Part shown: one piece after another, positions 18,187 through 26,706 of the stretch
How positions within the stretch are numbered: position 1 is the first letter of the stretch
Layout: every line of letters starts with the position of its first letter
DNA from: Burkholderiales bacterium UBA4657
GTDB lineage: Bacteria > Pseudomonadota > Gammaproteobacteria > Burkholderiales > Burkholderiaceae_E
NCBI GenBank assembly: GCA_002405475.1
Contig: DHLX01000008.1
Span: 1 to 64,000, forward strand
DNA length: 64,000 nt
Reading direction: 5' to 3'
Position numbers and translations under genes: made by a program
Notes under the pieces: model-generated
Databases searched by the model: none
What the model was told of the DNA's origin: nothing
Seen by the model: the letters and a program-made list of their open reading frames with translations, nothing else

Positions 18187-18912
18187 ATGGCTGGACACAG
18201 CAAATGGGCCAATATTCAGCACCGTAAAGGCCGCCAGGACGAAAAACGTGGCAAAGTCTGGACCAAAATCATCCGGGAAATCATCGTCGCGGCTCGTGCC
18301 GGCGGTGCCGACCTGAATGCCAATCCGCGCCTGCGACTTGCGGTGGACAAGGCCAAAGAAGCCAATATGCCGGCCGACACCATCAAGCGCAATATTGACA
18401 AGGCCACGGGCAATCTGGAAGGTGTCAGTTACGAGGAAATTCGTTACGAGGGCTACGGCATTGGCGGCGCGGCGGTCATGATTGATTGCATGACCGACAA
18501 CAAGGTGCGTACCGTGGCCGAAGTACGCCATGCCCTGACCAAACACGGTGGCAATCTGGGTACCGATGGCTCAGTAGCTTTCATGTTCAAGCATTGTGGG
18601 CAATTGCTGTTTGCTCCGGGCACGAATGAAGATAAGGTCATGGAAGCCGCGCTCGAAGCGGGCGCCGAAGATGTGCTGAATGACGACGAAGGCGGTATTG
18701 AGGTGATTTGCGCTCCGGCCGACTTTGAACAGGTCAAGAAACGACTGGAAGCTGCGGGTCTTAAGGCCGAAGTGGCCGAAATTACCATGAAGCCGCTGAA
18801 TGAAGCCGTACTGGGCGGCGATGATGGCGTCAAGATGCAAAAAATACTCGATACCCTGGAAGATCTGGATGATGTGCAGGCAGTCTATACAACCGCGGTG
18901 ATCTCGGAATGA
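18187..18912 (+). CDS. yebC: YebC/PmpR/TACO1-family protein
   Basis: Cytoplasmic protein of 241 residues beginning MAGHSKWANIQHRKG, the diagnostic YebC N-terminus. Family members have been described as transcriptional regulators, and more recently some have been linked to translation of difficult peptide stretches. ATG 18187 fits the family start and has GAGG seven bases upstream; an in-frame ATG at 18172 would add five unusual residues. It overlaps purD by four bases (ATGA). Confidence 0.95.
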   Translation: MAGHSKWANIQHRKGRQDEKRGKVWTKIIREIIVAARAGGADLNANPRLRLAVDKAKEANMPADTIKRNIDKATGNLEGVSYEEIRYEGYGIGGAAVMIDCMTDNKVRTVAEVRHALTKHGGNLGTDGSVAFMFKHCGQLLFAPGTNEDKVMEAALEAGAEDVLNDDEGGIEVICAPADFEQVKKRLEAAGLKAEVAEITMKPLNEAVLGGDDGVKMQKILDTLEDLDDVQAVYTTAVISE

Positions 18913-20177
18913 AAATACTCGTTGTAGGCGGCGGTGGCCGCGAGCATGCGCTGGCATGGAAGCTGGCGCAATCGCCCAAAGTACAGGTAGTCTATGTCGC
19001 CCCCGGCAATGCCGGTACTGCGCTCGACAAGCGTATGCAAAACCTGCCCATCACTCAGGTTAAGGAACTGGCCGAGTTTGCTCAACGCGAAAAAATCGAT
19101 CTGACCGTAGTCGGCCCCGAGGCACCTCTGGCCGCAGGCATTGTCGATCTGTTCCGGGCACAGGGTCTGCGTATTTTTGGTCCGACGCAGGCGGCGGCAC
19201 AACTGGAAGCGTCGAAGGACTTTGCCAAGTCGTTCATGCAGCGCCACGGCATACCAACTGCCGAGTATCAAACTTTCAGTGATGCCGCTCAGGCACATGC
19301 CTATGTCGCGCACAAGGGTGCGCCCATCGTCATCAAGGCCGATGGACTGGCGGCAGGCAAAGGCGTGGTCGTCGCCATGACCCTGGCCGAAGCGCATGCA
19401 GCCATTGATGCCATGCTGGTGGACAACAAGCTCGGGGCTTCGGGGGCGCGCGTCGTCATTGAGGAATTTCTGGTGGGGGAAGAAGCCAGTTTCATCGTTA
19501 TGGTCGATAGCAAAAATATTCTGGCGCTGGCTACCAGTCAGGACCACAAGCGCCTGCTCGATCATGATGAAGGCCCGAATACCGGCGGCATGGGGGCGTA
19601 CTCGCCAGCACCCGTGGTGACCCCGGAAATCCACGCCAAGGCCATGAACCAGATCATCAAGCCCACCGTAGCAGGCATGGCACAAGACGGCATCCCTTAT
19701 ACCGGGTTTCTGTATGCCGGGCTGATGATCGACCACGATGGCAACCCGAAAACACTGGAATTCAATTGTCGGCTGGGTGACCCGGAAACCCAGCCCATCA
19801 TGGCACGGGTCAAGAGTGATCTGGTGCCAATCTTTGAGGCTGCGATTGAGGGCCAGCTCGATCAGGTCGAAATCGAATGGGACCGACGCACCGCATTAGG
19901 TGTAGTGATGGCCGCTGAAAATTACCCCGGCGAACCACGCAAGGGGGATGTCATTCACGGCATACCGCCCGAAAATGACGACAGCGTGACTTTTCATGCC
20001 GGTACCGTGCTCAAGCAGGAACAGGTACTGACCCAGGGCGGGCGCGTCTTGTGCGTTGTCGGTCTCGGCGACAGCATTAAAGTGGCACAAAAGCAAGCTT
20101 ATGCCGCGCTCGATCAGATTCAGTTTACCGGTATGCAATACCGGCACGATATTGGCTGGCGTGCAATAAAAAAATAA
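18909..20177 (+). CDS. purD: Phosphoribosylamine-glycine ligase
   Basis: Catalyses ATP-dependent formation of glycinamide ribonucleotide, the second step of purine biosynthesis. The 422 residues begin MKILVVGGGGREHALAW, and carry the ATP-grasp core (KADGLAAGKGV, then FNCRLGDPETQ). Length is standard. Translationally coupled to yebC by a four-base overlap. Confidence 0.97.
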   Translation: MKILVVGGGGREHALAWKLAQSPKVQVVYVAPGNAGTALDKRMQNLPITQVKELAEFAQREKIDLTVVGPEAPLAAGIVDLFRAQGLRIFGPTQAAAQLEASKDFAKSFMQRHGIPTAEYQTFSDAAQAHAYVAHKGAPIVIKADGLAAGKGVVVAMTLAEAHAAIDAMLVDNKLGASGARVVIEEFLVGEEASFIVMVDSKNILALATSQDHKRLLDHDEGPNTGGMGAYSPAPVVTPEIHAKAMNQIIKPTVAGMAQDGIPYTGFLYAGLMIDHDGNPKTLEFNCRLGDPETQPIMARVKSDLVPIFEAAIEGQLDQVEIEWDRRTALGVVMAAENYPGEPRKGDVIHGIPPENDDSVTFHAGTVLKQEQVLTQGGRVLCVVGLGDSIKVAQKQAYAALDQIQFTGMQYRHDIGWRAIKK

Positions 20178-20289
20178 TATGAGAAAACGGATGTGACTTT
20201 TTTTGTGGCTGGCTTTGGGGTTTATCCTCGGGCTGTGACACAATGAGAAAAAATGTAGAACCATAACAACTGGATAAAGACTCTCCATC

Positions 20290-21408
20290 ATGAAAATAGG
20301 CATTCCTGGCGAATCCCGTAGCGGTGAATCCCGAGTCGCGGCCACGGCTGAAACAGTTAAAAAACTGGTCTCACAACAACACGAGGTGCTGGTACAGGCG
20401 GGTGCGGGTATCGCCGCAAGCCAGACCGATGAGGCCTACGCTGCCGCCGGTGCGCGTCTGGTGGGCGCTGCAGAAGCGCTGGGCGCTGACCTGGTACTCA
20501 AGGTGCGTAGCCCGCAAAGTGACGAATTGGCGCAGATGAAACGGGGGGCTACCCTGGTGGGCATGCTCGAGCCGTTCAACAGCGACGGCCTGAATGCGCT
20601 GGCGCAAGCGGGTCTGACCGCGTTTGCGCTGGAAGCCGCGCCGCGCACCACCCGCGCCCAAAGTCTGGATGTATTGTCATCGCAAGCCAATATTGCGGGC
20701 TACAAAGCGGTATTACTGGCCGCTAACGTCTATGGACGCATGATGCCCATGTTGATGACCGCGGCCGGTACGGTCAAAGCGGCACGGGTGCTGATATTGG
20801 GCGCTGGGGTTGCTGGCTTGCAGGCCATTGCGACAGCCAAGCGTTTGGGGGCGGTGATTGAAGCCTCGGATGTGCGTCCGGCAGTGAAAGAACAGATTGA
20901 ATCGCTCGGTGCCAAATTTGTCGATGTTCCGTACGAAACCGACGAAGAACGCGAGATTGCCCAGGGTGCAGGCGGCTATGCCCGACCCATGCCCACGAGC
21001 TGGATGCAACGTCAGGCCGCTGCGGTGGCCGAACGTCTGAAACAGGCTGACATTGCCATTACCACCGCACTCATCCCCGGACGCAAAGCCCCGGTGCTGA
21101 TTACCGAAGACATGGTCAAGTCGATGAAACCTGGTTCGGTCATTCTTGACATGGCAGTCGAGCAAGGCGGCAATTGTGCATTGTCGGAACTGGGTAGCAC
21201 GGTAACGAAATACGGCGTACACATTATTGGCCAGCCCAATTTGCCCGCCACCGTACCCGCAGACGCTTCTGCCTTGTATGCCCGCAACGTGCTTGATTTC
21301 CTCAAGCTCATACTCAACAAGGAAGCGCAGCTCGTCATTAACAAAGAAGATGACATTGTGGCTGCCTGCCTGATGTGTGAAAACGGCCAGCTAGTGCGTA
21401 AAAATTAA
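20290..21408 (+). CDS. pntAA: NAD(P) transhydrogenase subunit alpha 1
   Basis: Soluble NAD(H)-binding domain I of the proton-translocating transhydrogenase, which uses the proton gradient to make NADPH from NADH. The 372 residues start MKIGIPGESRSGESRVA and contain the Rossmann motif GAGVAGLQAIATAKRLGA. Here the alpha subunit is split, with the membrane part encoded by the next gene. The 112-base upstream gap separates it from purD and probably holds its promoter. Confidence 0.95.
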   Translation: MKIGIPGESRSGESRVAATAETVKKLVSQQHEVLVQAGAGIAASQTDEAYAAAGARLVGAAEALGADLVLKVRSPQSDELAQMKRGATLVGMLEPFNSDGLNALAQAGLTAFALEAAPRTTRAQSLDVLSSQANIAGYKAVLLAANVYGRMMPMLMTAAGTVKAARVLILGAGVAGLQAIATAKRLGAVIEASDVRPAVKEQIESLGAKFVDVPYETDEEREIAQGAGGYARPMPTSWMQRQAAAVAERLKQADIAITTALIPGRKAPVLITEDMVKSMKPGSVILDMAVEQGGNCALSELGSTVTKYGVHIIGQPNLPATVPADASALYARNVLDFLKLILNKEAQLVINKEDDIVAACLMCENGQLVRKN

Positions 21409-21436
21409 GCAAGAACAGACCGAGAGGACTTACCTT

Positions 21437-21733
21437 ATGGAACTACTCAGCCCGACTGTTATCAACCTGATCATTTTTGTGCTGGCGATCTACGTCGGTT
21501 ATCACGTGGTCTGGAACGTCACCCCCGCGCTGCATACGCCGCTCATGGCGGTGACCAATGCGGTTTCGGCCATCATTATTGTCGGTGCCATGCTGGCGGC
21601 GGCGCTGACTGAAACCGGCCTGGGTAAGACCATGGGCGTACTGGCCGTGGCGCTGGCTGCGGTCAATGTCTTTGGCGGTTTTCTGGTGACCCGGCGCATG
21701 CTGGAAATGTTCAAGAAAAAGGATAAAAAATGA
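21437..21733 (+). CDS. pntAB: NAD(P) transhydrogenase subunit alpha 2 (membrane)
   Basis: 98-residue membrane subunit with three to four hydrophobic helices (VINLIIFVLAIYVGYHV, then NAVSAIIIVGAMLAA), corresponding to the alpha-chain part of transhydrogenase domain II. Preceded by an AGAGG site and overlapping pntB by four bases (ATGA). Confidence 0.94.
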   Translation: MELLSPTVINLIIFVLAIYVGYHVVWNVTPALHTPLMAVTNAVSAIIIVGAMLAAALTETGLGKTMGVLAVALAAVNVFGGFLVTRRMLEMFKKKDKK

Positions 21734-23166
21734 GTTTGAGCCTCAACACCGTCGTTCTGCTCTACCTGGTCGCGTCCGTCTGCTTCATTCAGGCGCTTAA
21801 AGGTTTATCGCATCCCTCCACATCGCGCCTGGGTAACACCTTTGGCATGGCTGGCATGACGATTGCCATTTTGACCACCGTGGCTTTAATCTACAAATTG
21901 CGCCCGGAACTGGCCACGAGCGGCATGGGCTATGTTCTGCTCGGTCTGGCCATAGGCGGCACTGCTGGTGCCCTCATGGCCAAAAAAGTCGAAATGACCA
22001 AAATGCCCGAGCTGGTTGCGTTCATGCACTCCATGATCGGTCTGGCCGCCGTCTTCATTGCCATTGCCTGCGTCGCTGAGCCCTGGGCGTTCAATATCGT
22101 GGCGCGTGGTGAACTCATTCCACTGGGTAACCGTATAGAGCTGTTTATTGGTACTTTTGTCGGCGCCATTACTTTTTCCGGTTCGGTCATTGCGTTTGGC
22201 AAGCTGTCGGGCAAATATAAATTCCGTTTATTCCAGGGCGCGCCGGTGGTCTTTCAGGGGCAGCACATGCTCAATCTGGTACTGGCGCTAGTCATGCTGG
22301 GTTGCGGTGTCGCCTTCACCATCACGCAAGACTGGACCCCGTTCTGGATCATGCTGGCGATTGCCTTCATACTGGGTGTGCTCATCATCATCCCCATCGG
22401 CGGTGCCGACATGCCAGTCGTTGTATCCATGCTCAACAGTTATTCCGGTTGGGCAGCGGCAGGCATTGGCTTCTCATTGAACAACTCGATGCTCATTATT
22501 GCCGGTTCGCTGGTCGGTTCCTCAGGCGCCATTTTGTCCTACATTATGTGCAAGGCCATGAACCGCTCGTTCTTCAATGTTATTTTGGGTGGATTTGGTG
22601 GTGATGCCGGCGCCGCTGCCGCCGCAGGCAGTACCGAGCAACGTCCGGTCAAAAGTGGCTCGGCTGATGATGCCGCTTTCCTGCTGAGTAATGCCGAGAC
22701 CGTCATCATCGTACCCGGCTACGGTCTGGCCGTCGCGCGCGCCCAGCACCCCTTGAAAGAACTGGCGCAAAAACTCAGTGATAAAGGTATTAGCGTCAAA
22801 TACGCCATTCACCCGGTGGCAGGCCGCATGCCTGGGCACATGAACGTGTTGCTGGCCGAGGCTGAGGTGCCCTACGACCAGGTCTTTGAAATGGAAGACA
22901 TCAACAGCGAATTTGGCGACGCCGATGTCGTGCTGGTGCTGGGTGCCAACGATGTGGTGAATCCGGCGGCCAAAGACCCGAAATCCCCCATTGCTGGTAT
23001 GCCGATTCTGGAAGCGCACAAGGCACGTCAAATTATTGTGAACAAACGCTCCATGGCATCCGGCTATGCTGGGCTGGATAACGAACTGTTCTACATGGAC
23101 AAGACCATGATGGTGTTCGGTGATGCCAAAAAAGTCGTCGAGGACATGGTCAAGGCGGTGGAATAA
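21730..23166 (+). CDS. pntB: NAD(P) transhydrogenase subunit beta
   Basis: 478-residue subunit with about nine membrane helices forming the proton channel (domain II) and a C-terminal soluble NADP(H)-binding domain III. The latter has the signature GYGLAVARAQHPLKEL and HPVAGRMPGHMNVLLAEA. Last gene of the pnt operon; a hairpin follows directly after its stop codon. Confidence 0.96.
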   Translation: MSLSLNTVVLLYLVASVCFIQALKGLSHPSTSRLGNTFGMAGMTIAILTTVALIYKLRPELATSGMGYVLLGLAIGGTAGALMAKKVEMTKMPELVAFMHSMIGLAAVFIAIACVAEPWAFNIVARGELIPLGNRIELFIGTFVGAITFSGSVIAFGKLSGKYKFRLFQGAPVVFQGQHMLNLVLALVMLGCGVAFTITQDWTPFWIMLAIAFILGVLIIIPIGGADMPVVVSMLNSYSGWAAAGIGFSLNNSMLIIAGSLVGSSGAILSYIMCKAMNRSFFNVILGGFGGDAGAAAAAGSTEQRPVKSGSADDAAFLLSNAETVIIVPGYGLAVARAQHPLKELAQKLSDKGISVKYAIHPVAGRMPGHMNVLLAEAEVPYDQVFEMEDINSEFGDADVVLVLGANDVVNPAAKDPKSPIAGMPILEAHKARQIIVNKRSMASGYAGLDNELFYMDKTMMVFGDAKKVVEDMVKAVE

Positions 23167-23190
23167 GAACGCCTATTGGCGTTCTATTTG
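23166..23190 (+). terminator. Terminator after pntB
   Basis: GAACGCC (23167-23173) pairs with GGCGTTC (23178-23184) across a TATT loop, and a flanking A-T pair gives an 8-base stem, followed by TATTTG. The T-run is modest. It starts at the pntB stop codon and may serve both pntB and, in the other direction, the convergent usp gene. Confidence 0.65.
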
Positions 23191-23206
23191 CGCTGGTAAC
23201 GCAGAC

Positions 23207-23641
23207 TCAGTGCGTCACCACCACCGGCACCTTGGACAGGTGCAATACCTTGTTCGAGGTAGAGCCCAGCATCAGGTTGCCGAACGCGCCCATGCCACGC
23301 GAGCCCATAAAAATCATTTTGGCGCCAGTTTCTTCGGCAGCGCGAACGATGAACTCTGCCGGGTCGCCCAGTTCTTTACGCACGCTGTATTTCAGGCCGG
23401 CAGCGCTTAATTTCTGCTCGGCCGCCGCCAGGGTTTCCTGTTGCGCTTTTTCATAATAGGCGTCGAGCAAATCTTCGCTCACGACCACGCCCATGCCGGT
23501 CAGCGGTGGCATCGGTACCTTGACACTGACCAGCACAATATCAGGCTGGGTAGTCATGGCCTTGGCCAGATTTATCATCGTGTCCAGCGAGCGTTTTGCC
23601 GCTTCCGAGCCATCAATGGCAGCTACCAGTCTGTCAATCAT
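23207..23641 (-). CDS. Universal stress protein, UspA family
   Basis: 144-residue nucleotide-binding stress protein. It starts LVAAIDGSEAAKRSLD and ends with the UspA ATP-binding pattern GSRGMGAFGNLMLGSTSNKVL (GxxGxGx8GS type, split over two loops). ATG 23641 was chosen because of a GGGGGA site seven bases upstream. Same strand as lrgA-lrgB and glcF, 78 bases downstream of lrgB, so it may share their transcript. Confidence 0.9.
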   Translation of the reverse strand: MIDRLVAAIDGSEAAKRSLDTMINLAKAMTTQPDIVLVSVKVPMPPLTGMGVVVSEDLLDAYYEKAQQETLAAAEQKLSAAGLKYSVRKELGDPAEFIVRAAEETGAKMIFMGSRGMGAFGNLMLGSTSNKVLHLSKVPVVVTH

Positions 23642-23719
23642 TGCATTCCCCCGGTTATGTCCAGCACTATTCAGAGCTGTCACTATACCTTGAGTCAAGG
23701 CACAAAACCTTGACTTGTA

Positions 23720-24442
23720 TCAACGGGCCAGATGCTGAAGCACCCATGGCGCCAGAAACGGCAGCAGCAGCGCCGAAAGCATGGCGGTGAGACCCATGGC
23801 CAAGCCCGCAAATGCACCTGCGGCATCGCTCAGCTGGAAAGCCCGGGCAGTACCTATGCCATGCGCCGCCACACCCAATGCCACCCCCTTGATCGCGTCA
23901 TCCCGTACCGACAGACGTTTGAACAGGGCAGGGCCGAAAATCGCTCCCACCATACCGGTCAGTAACACCAGCACAGCGGTCAGAGACGGCAGGCCACCCA
24001 GCTTTTCGCTGATTCCCATGGCGATGGGGGTAGTGACCGATTTGGGTGCCAGTGAAGCCAGCGTAGCCGTACTGGCTCCCAAGGTATGGGCAATCAACAG
24101 AGCCGACAAACTTGCCACCAAAGTCCCGACCAACAGACTCAGTATCAAGGGGAAAACCATGCGCTTTAAACGCGACCATTGTTCAGCCAGAGGAATGGCC
24201 AAGGCTACCGTGGCCGGGCCAAGCAGAAAATGAACGAACTGGGCACCCTGAAAATAGCTGTCGTAGCTAGTGCCTGTCCAGCTCAAAATCAGCACCAGTA
24301 AGGCCACCGCGGTGGCAACCGGGTTGGCATAGGCGCGACTGCCCGTCCAGCCATAAAAACGCATGGCCAGGCCATAACACACCAGGGTCAGCGCCAGCCA
24401 TAACAGCGGCGATGTCGATAAATAGACCCAGACTTCAGTCAT
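23720..24442 (-). CDS. lrgB: LrgB/CidB-family membrane protein
   Basis: 240-residue inner-membrane protein with several helices and the LrgB hallmark segment SLAPKSVTTPIAMGISEKLGG. Historically called a holin/antiholin partner; members are now linked to transport of small organic acids, and the plant plastid homologue PLGG1 carries glycolate and glycerate. Here it overlaps lrgA by eight bases, which in turn overlaps glcF by eight bases, so a glycolate-type substrate is a reasonable inference. ATG 24442 chosen; a GTG at 24454 is possible. Confidence 0.88.
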   Translation of the reverse strand: MTEVWVYLSTSPLLWLALTLVCYGLAMRFYGWTGSRAYANPVATAVALLVLILSWTGTSYDSYFQGAQFVHFLLGPATVALAIPLAEQWSRLKRMVFPLILSLLVGTLVASLSALLIAHTLGASTATLASLAPKSVTTPIAMGISEKLGGLPSLTAVLVLLTGMVGAIFGPALFKRLSVRDDAIKGVALGVAAHGIGTARAFQLSDAAGAFAGLAMGLTAMLSALLLPFLAPWVLQHLAR

Positions 24443-24791
24443 GTTCGCCCCCACCCTGCCGACGCAATAACCAGCCCAGCATCAGAGCGGTAACCGCCAT
24501 GCCCAGTAGCGTGCTCAGAATCAGTGCCACCGCAATCGCCAGCCCTTCACCCTGCAAACGATGAAAGTGCAGCATGATGCCCACACCCGCCGGTATAAAT
24601 AATAAGGCCAGATGTTGTAACAATGTAGCCGCTACAGGTTTCCAGGTCGAAGCCAGCGCTGGCTTCCAGAGACAAAAGGCCAGCATCAAGGCCATGCCCA
24701 GCACCGGGCCCGGCACTGGCCAGCGACTCCAGAACGCTATCGCCTCTCCTACTAATTGAAACAGCAGCAGTGCGGTCAATGTCTCAATCAT
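24435..24791 (-). CDS. lrgA: LrgA/CidA-family membrane protein
   Basis: 118-residue protein with four hydrophobic segments and the LrgA/CidA signature WPVPGPVLGMALML near the N-terminus. It works with LrgB; PLGG1 of plants is a fusion of the two modules. ATG 24791 was chosen because it overlaps the glcF stop by eight bases and lrgB repeats the same eight-base overlap, a spacing typical of translational coupling; an in-frame ATG six codons upstream also exists. Confidence 0.87.
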   Translation of the reverse strand: MIETLTALLLFQLVGEAIAFWSRWPVPGPVLGMALMLAFCLWKPALASTWKPVAATLLQHLALLFIPAGVGIMLHFHRLQGEGLAIAVALILSTLLGMAVTALMLGWLLRRQGGGEHD

Positions 24792-26019
24792 CGACCAAGG
24801 CCGCGTCAATCAATTCAATCCAGTGCAAGAGCTGGCGTTGCGTCCCAGACTGCAAATGCGTAATACAGCCAATATTGGCCGAAGCCACGGGCGTATCCGG
24901 GTTCGGACACACCTGCTCGATGGCCGCAAGCTTGCGGTCACGCAGCTCGTAAGCAAGTTTTGGCTGTAACACCGAGTAGGTGCCAGCCGAACCACAACAC
25001 AAATGGCCCTCGGCGGGAACGCTGACACCAAAGCCCAGACGCGTCATCAGGTCTTCAACCACACCTTTCATTTTCTGCCCATGCTGCAAGGTACAAGGTG
25101 GGTGAAACACCATAGAACCAGTCTTGGACGGAGATAACAAGCCCTGCAAGCGTGCCACATGGGGCAGCAAGTATTCGCTGACATCATAGGTCATGGCACT
25201 GATGCGTGCGGCACGCTCGGCATATTGAGGGTCGTGGCGCAGCTTGTGGCCGTATTCCTTCACGGTCGCACCACAGCCCGATGCATTCATGATAATGGCC
25301 TCAACCCCCTGCTCTACCCACGGCCACCACGCGTCAATATTGCGCCGCATATCGTCCAACCCACCGGCATGGTCATTCAGGTGGTAACGAATGGCCCCGC
25401 AACAACCCGCCTTGTCGGCCACCAGGGTTTGAATCTGCAAGGCATCGAGTACACGGGCGGTAGCACTATTGATATTGGGCAGCATGGCCGGTTGAACACA
25501 ACCCGCCAGTAGCAGTACCCGGGTGGCATGCGGGCGCTGCGGCCAGGTGCCACTGTCTTGCGCCGCTGGCACCTTGTTTTTCAGGGTCTCGGGCAACAGC
25601 GGTCTGAACCATTGCCCCAGTTTCATGGCTGGAGCAAACAAAGGGGAAGTCAAACCTTCCTTCAGAGCAGTACGCACCAGTTTTTGCGTCCACGGTCGAG
25701 GTACCTGGTCGTCCACTATTTTGCGACCAATATCGACCAGCCTGCCATACTCCACGCCCGAGGGGCAGGTAGTTTCGCAATTACGGCAACTCAGGCAGCG
25801 GTCCAGATGCAATTGTGTTTTTTCTGTGACGGCCTGTCCTTCCAGCACCTGCTTCATCAAATAAATGCGTCCGCGCGGACTATCAAGCTCATCGCCCAGC
25901 AACTGATAGGTCGGACAGGTCGCGGTACAAAAACCGCAATGTACGCAGCGCCCCACAATGTCTTTTGCTTCCTGACCTTCCGGGGTATTCATAAGAAATT
26001 CAGCAAGTTCGGTGTGCAT
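24784..26019 (-). CDS. glcF: Glycolate oxidase iron-sulfur subunit
   Basis: GlcF passes electrons from the GlcD/GlcE flavin centres of glycolate oxidase toward the quinone pool. The 411 residues have two 4Fe-4S motifs, C25-C28-C31-C35 and C75-C78-C81-C85 (each CxxCxxCxxxCP), then two cysteine-rich CCG-type domains (AGCCGAIRYHL, CCGSAGTYSVL). It is separated from glcD-glcE by a Cache-receptor gene pair on the opposite strand, so it must have its own promoter in the 165-base gap before the Cache gene. It overlaps lrgA downstream. Confidence 0.95.
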   Translation of the reverse strand: MHTELAEFLMNTPEGQEAKDIVGRCVHCGFCTATCPTYQLLGDELDSPRGRIYLMKQVLEGQAVTEKTQLHLDRCLSCRNCETTCPSGVEYGRLVDIGRKIVDDQVPRPWTQKLVRTALKEGLTSPLFAPAMKLGQWFRPLLPETLKNKVPAAQDSGTWPQRPHATRVLLLAGCVQPAMLPNINSATARVLDALQIQTLVADKAGCCGAIRYHLNDHAGGLDDMRRNIDAWWPWVEQGVEAIIMNASGCGATVKEYGHKLRHDPQYAERAARISAMTYDVSEYLLPHVARLQGLLSPSKTGSMVFHPPCTLQHGQKMKGVVEDLMTRLGFGVSVPAEGHLCCGSAGTYSVLQPKLAYELRDRKLAAIEQVCPNPDTPVASANIGCITHLQSGTQRQLLHWIELIDAALVDD

Positions 26020-26038
26020 GATGTTTTATCGGTGAGTG

Positions 26039-26055
26039 AGCACCAAAATAGTGCA
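26039..26055. promoter_or_regulatory. NtrC-like dyad upstream of glcF
   Basis: AGCACCAAAATAGTGCA resembles the NtrC-type enhancer pattern (GCAC, seven bases, GTGC), with A in place of the usual G on one side. It lies about 20 bases upstream of the glcF start. I do not find a matching sigma-54 promoter in the gap, so its role is uncertain. Confidence 0.35.
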
Positions 26056-26065
26056 TGAAAAATAT

Positions 26066-26077
26066 TCAACGCGTTGA
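26066..26077. promoter_or_regulatory. Perfect palindrome between glcF and the Cache gene
   Basis: TCAACGCGTTGA is a perfect 12-base palindrome with a central CG, a shape common among LacI-type operators. It lies in the divergent region between glcF and the Cache protein gene and could control either. No regulator gene is adjacent. Confidence 0.4.
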
Positions 26078-26184
26078 TGAAAAAAGATAAACCCTTTTTT
26101 TGCCTTAAATCGGGGCACCACCCTAGTTAGCCCATTACTAAACTGTAGTGGCGTTACAAACCTCAACCCAGACAAAGGAGTGCG

Positions 26185-26652
26185 ATGATGAAGAAGTGGC
26201 TGAAATATGTTGGCATGAGCGTAGCAAGTGTGGCTTTGGCAGGTGCAGCCTTCGCCCAGGAATTTGGTACCCGCGAAGAAGCCAAGGCAATGACGGATGC
26301 AGCTGTAGCACACGTTAAAAAAGTAGGTCCACAACAAGCCTTCAAGGATTTTACTGAAGACAAGACCAATTGGGTCAAGAAAGATTTGTATGTGTTTGCC
26401 TACGACATGAAAGGCGTCAATGTCGCTCATGGCGCCAATCCACGACTGATCGGAAAAAATCTGCTCGAACTGAAAGACCCCAACGGCAAGCCTTTGATTG
26501 CCGAGATGGTGCAAATTACCAGCACTAAAGGCTCGGGCTGGATCGACTATGAATGGCCGCATCCACAAACCAAAAAGGTTGAAAGCAAAACTTCCTTTGT
26601 GCGTCGTATGGAAAACTTTGATGGCTTTCTTGGAGTCGGAGTCTACCGCTAA
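26185..26652 (+). CDS. Secreted single-Cache-domain protein
   Basis: 155-residue periplasmic protein. An N-terminal signal peptide ends near AAFA-QEF (cleavage after residue 24); the rest is a single Cache_2-type domain with the patterns DLYVFAYDMKGVNVAHGANPR (one segment of the fold) and GSGWIDYEWPHP. Such domains bind small molecules, often carboxylic acids. A strong AAGGAG site precedes the ATG. The chemoreceptor gene follows 54 bases later on the same strand, and the pair is inserted among glycolate oxidase genes. I infer a soluble ligand-binding partner for the receptor; direct evidence is lacking. Confidence 0.87.
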   Translation: MMKKWLKYVGMSVASVALAGAAFAQEFGTREEAKAMTDAAVAHVKKVGPQQAFKDFTEDKTNWVKKDLYVFAYDMKGVNVAHGANPRLIGKNLLELKDPNGKPLIAEMVQITSTKGSGWIDYEWPHPQTKKVESKTSFVRRMENFDGFLGVGVYR

Positions 26653-26665
26653 ATAATGTTGATGC

Positions 26666-26693
26666 CCCAACCGGACACCCGTGTCTGGTTGGG
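26666..26693 (+). promoter_or_regulatory. Stable hairpin between Cache protein and receptor
   Basis: CCCAACCGGACAC (26666-26678) pairs with GTGTCTGGTTGGG (26681-26693) with a single G-T pair over 13 positions and a two-base centre. No T-run follows on either strand, so it is not a simple terminator. It ends about three bases before the receptor's ribosome binding site (GGAG at 26697-26700). It probably stabilises the upstream message or lowers receptor translation relative to the Cache protein. Confidence 0.6.
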
Positions 26694-26706
26694 CATGGAG
26701 ACTGCC

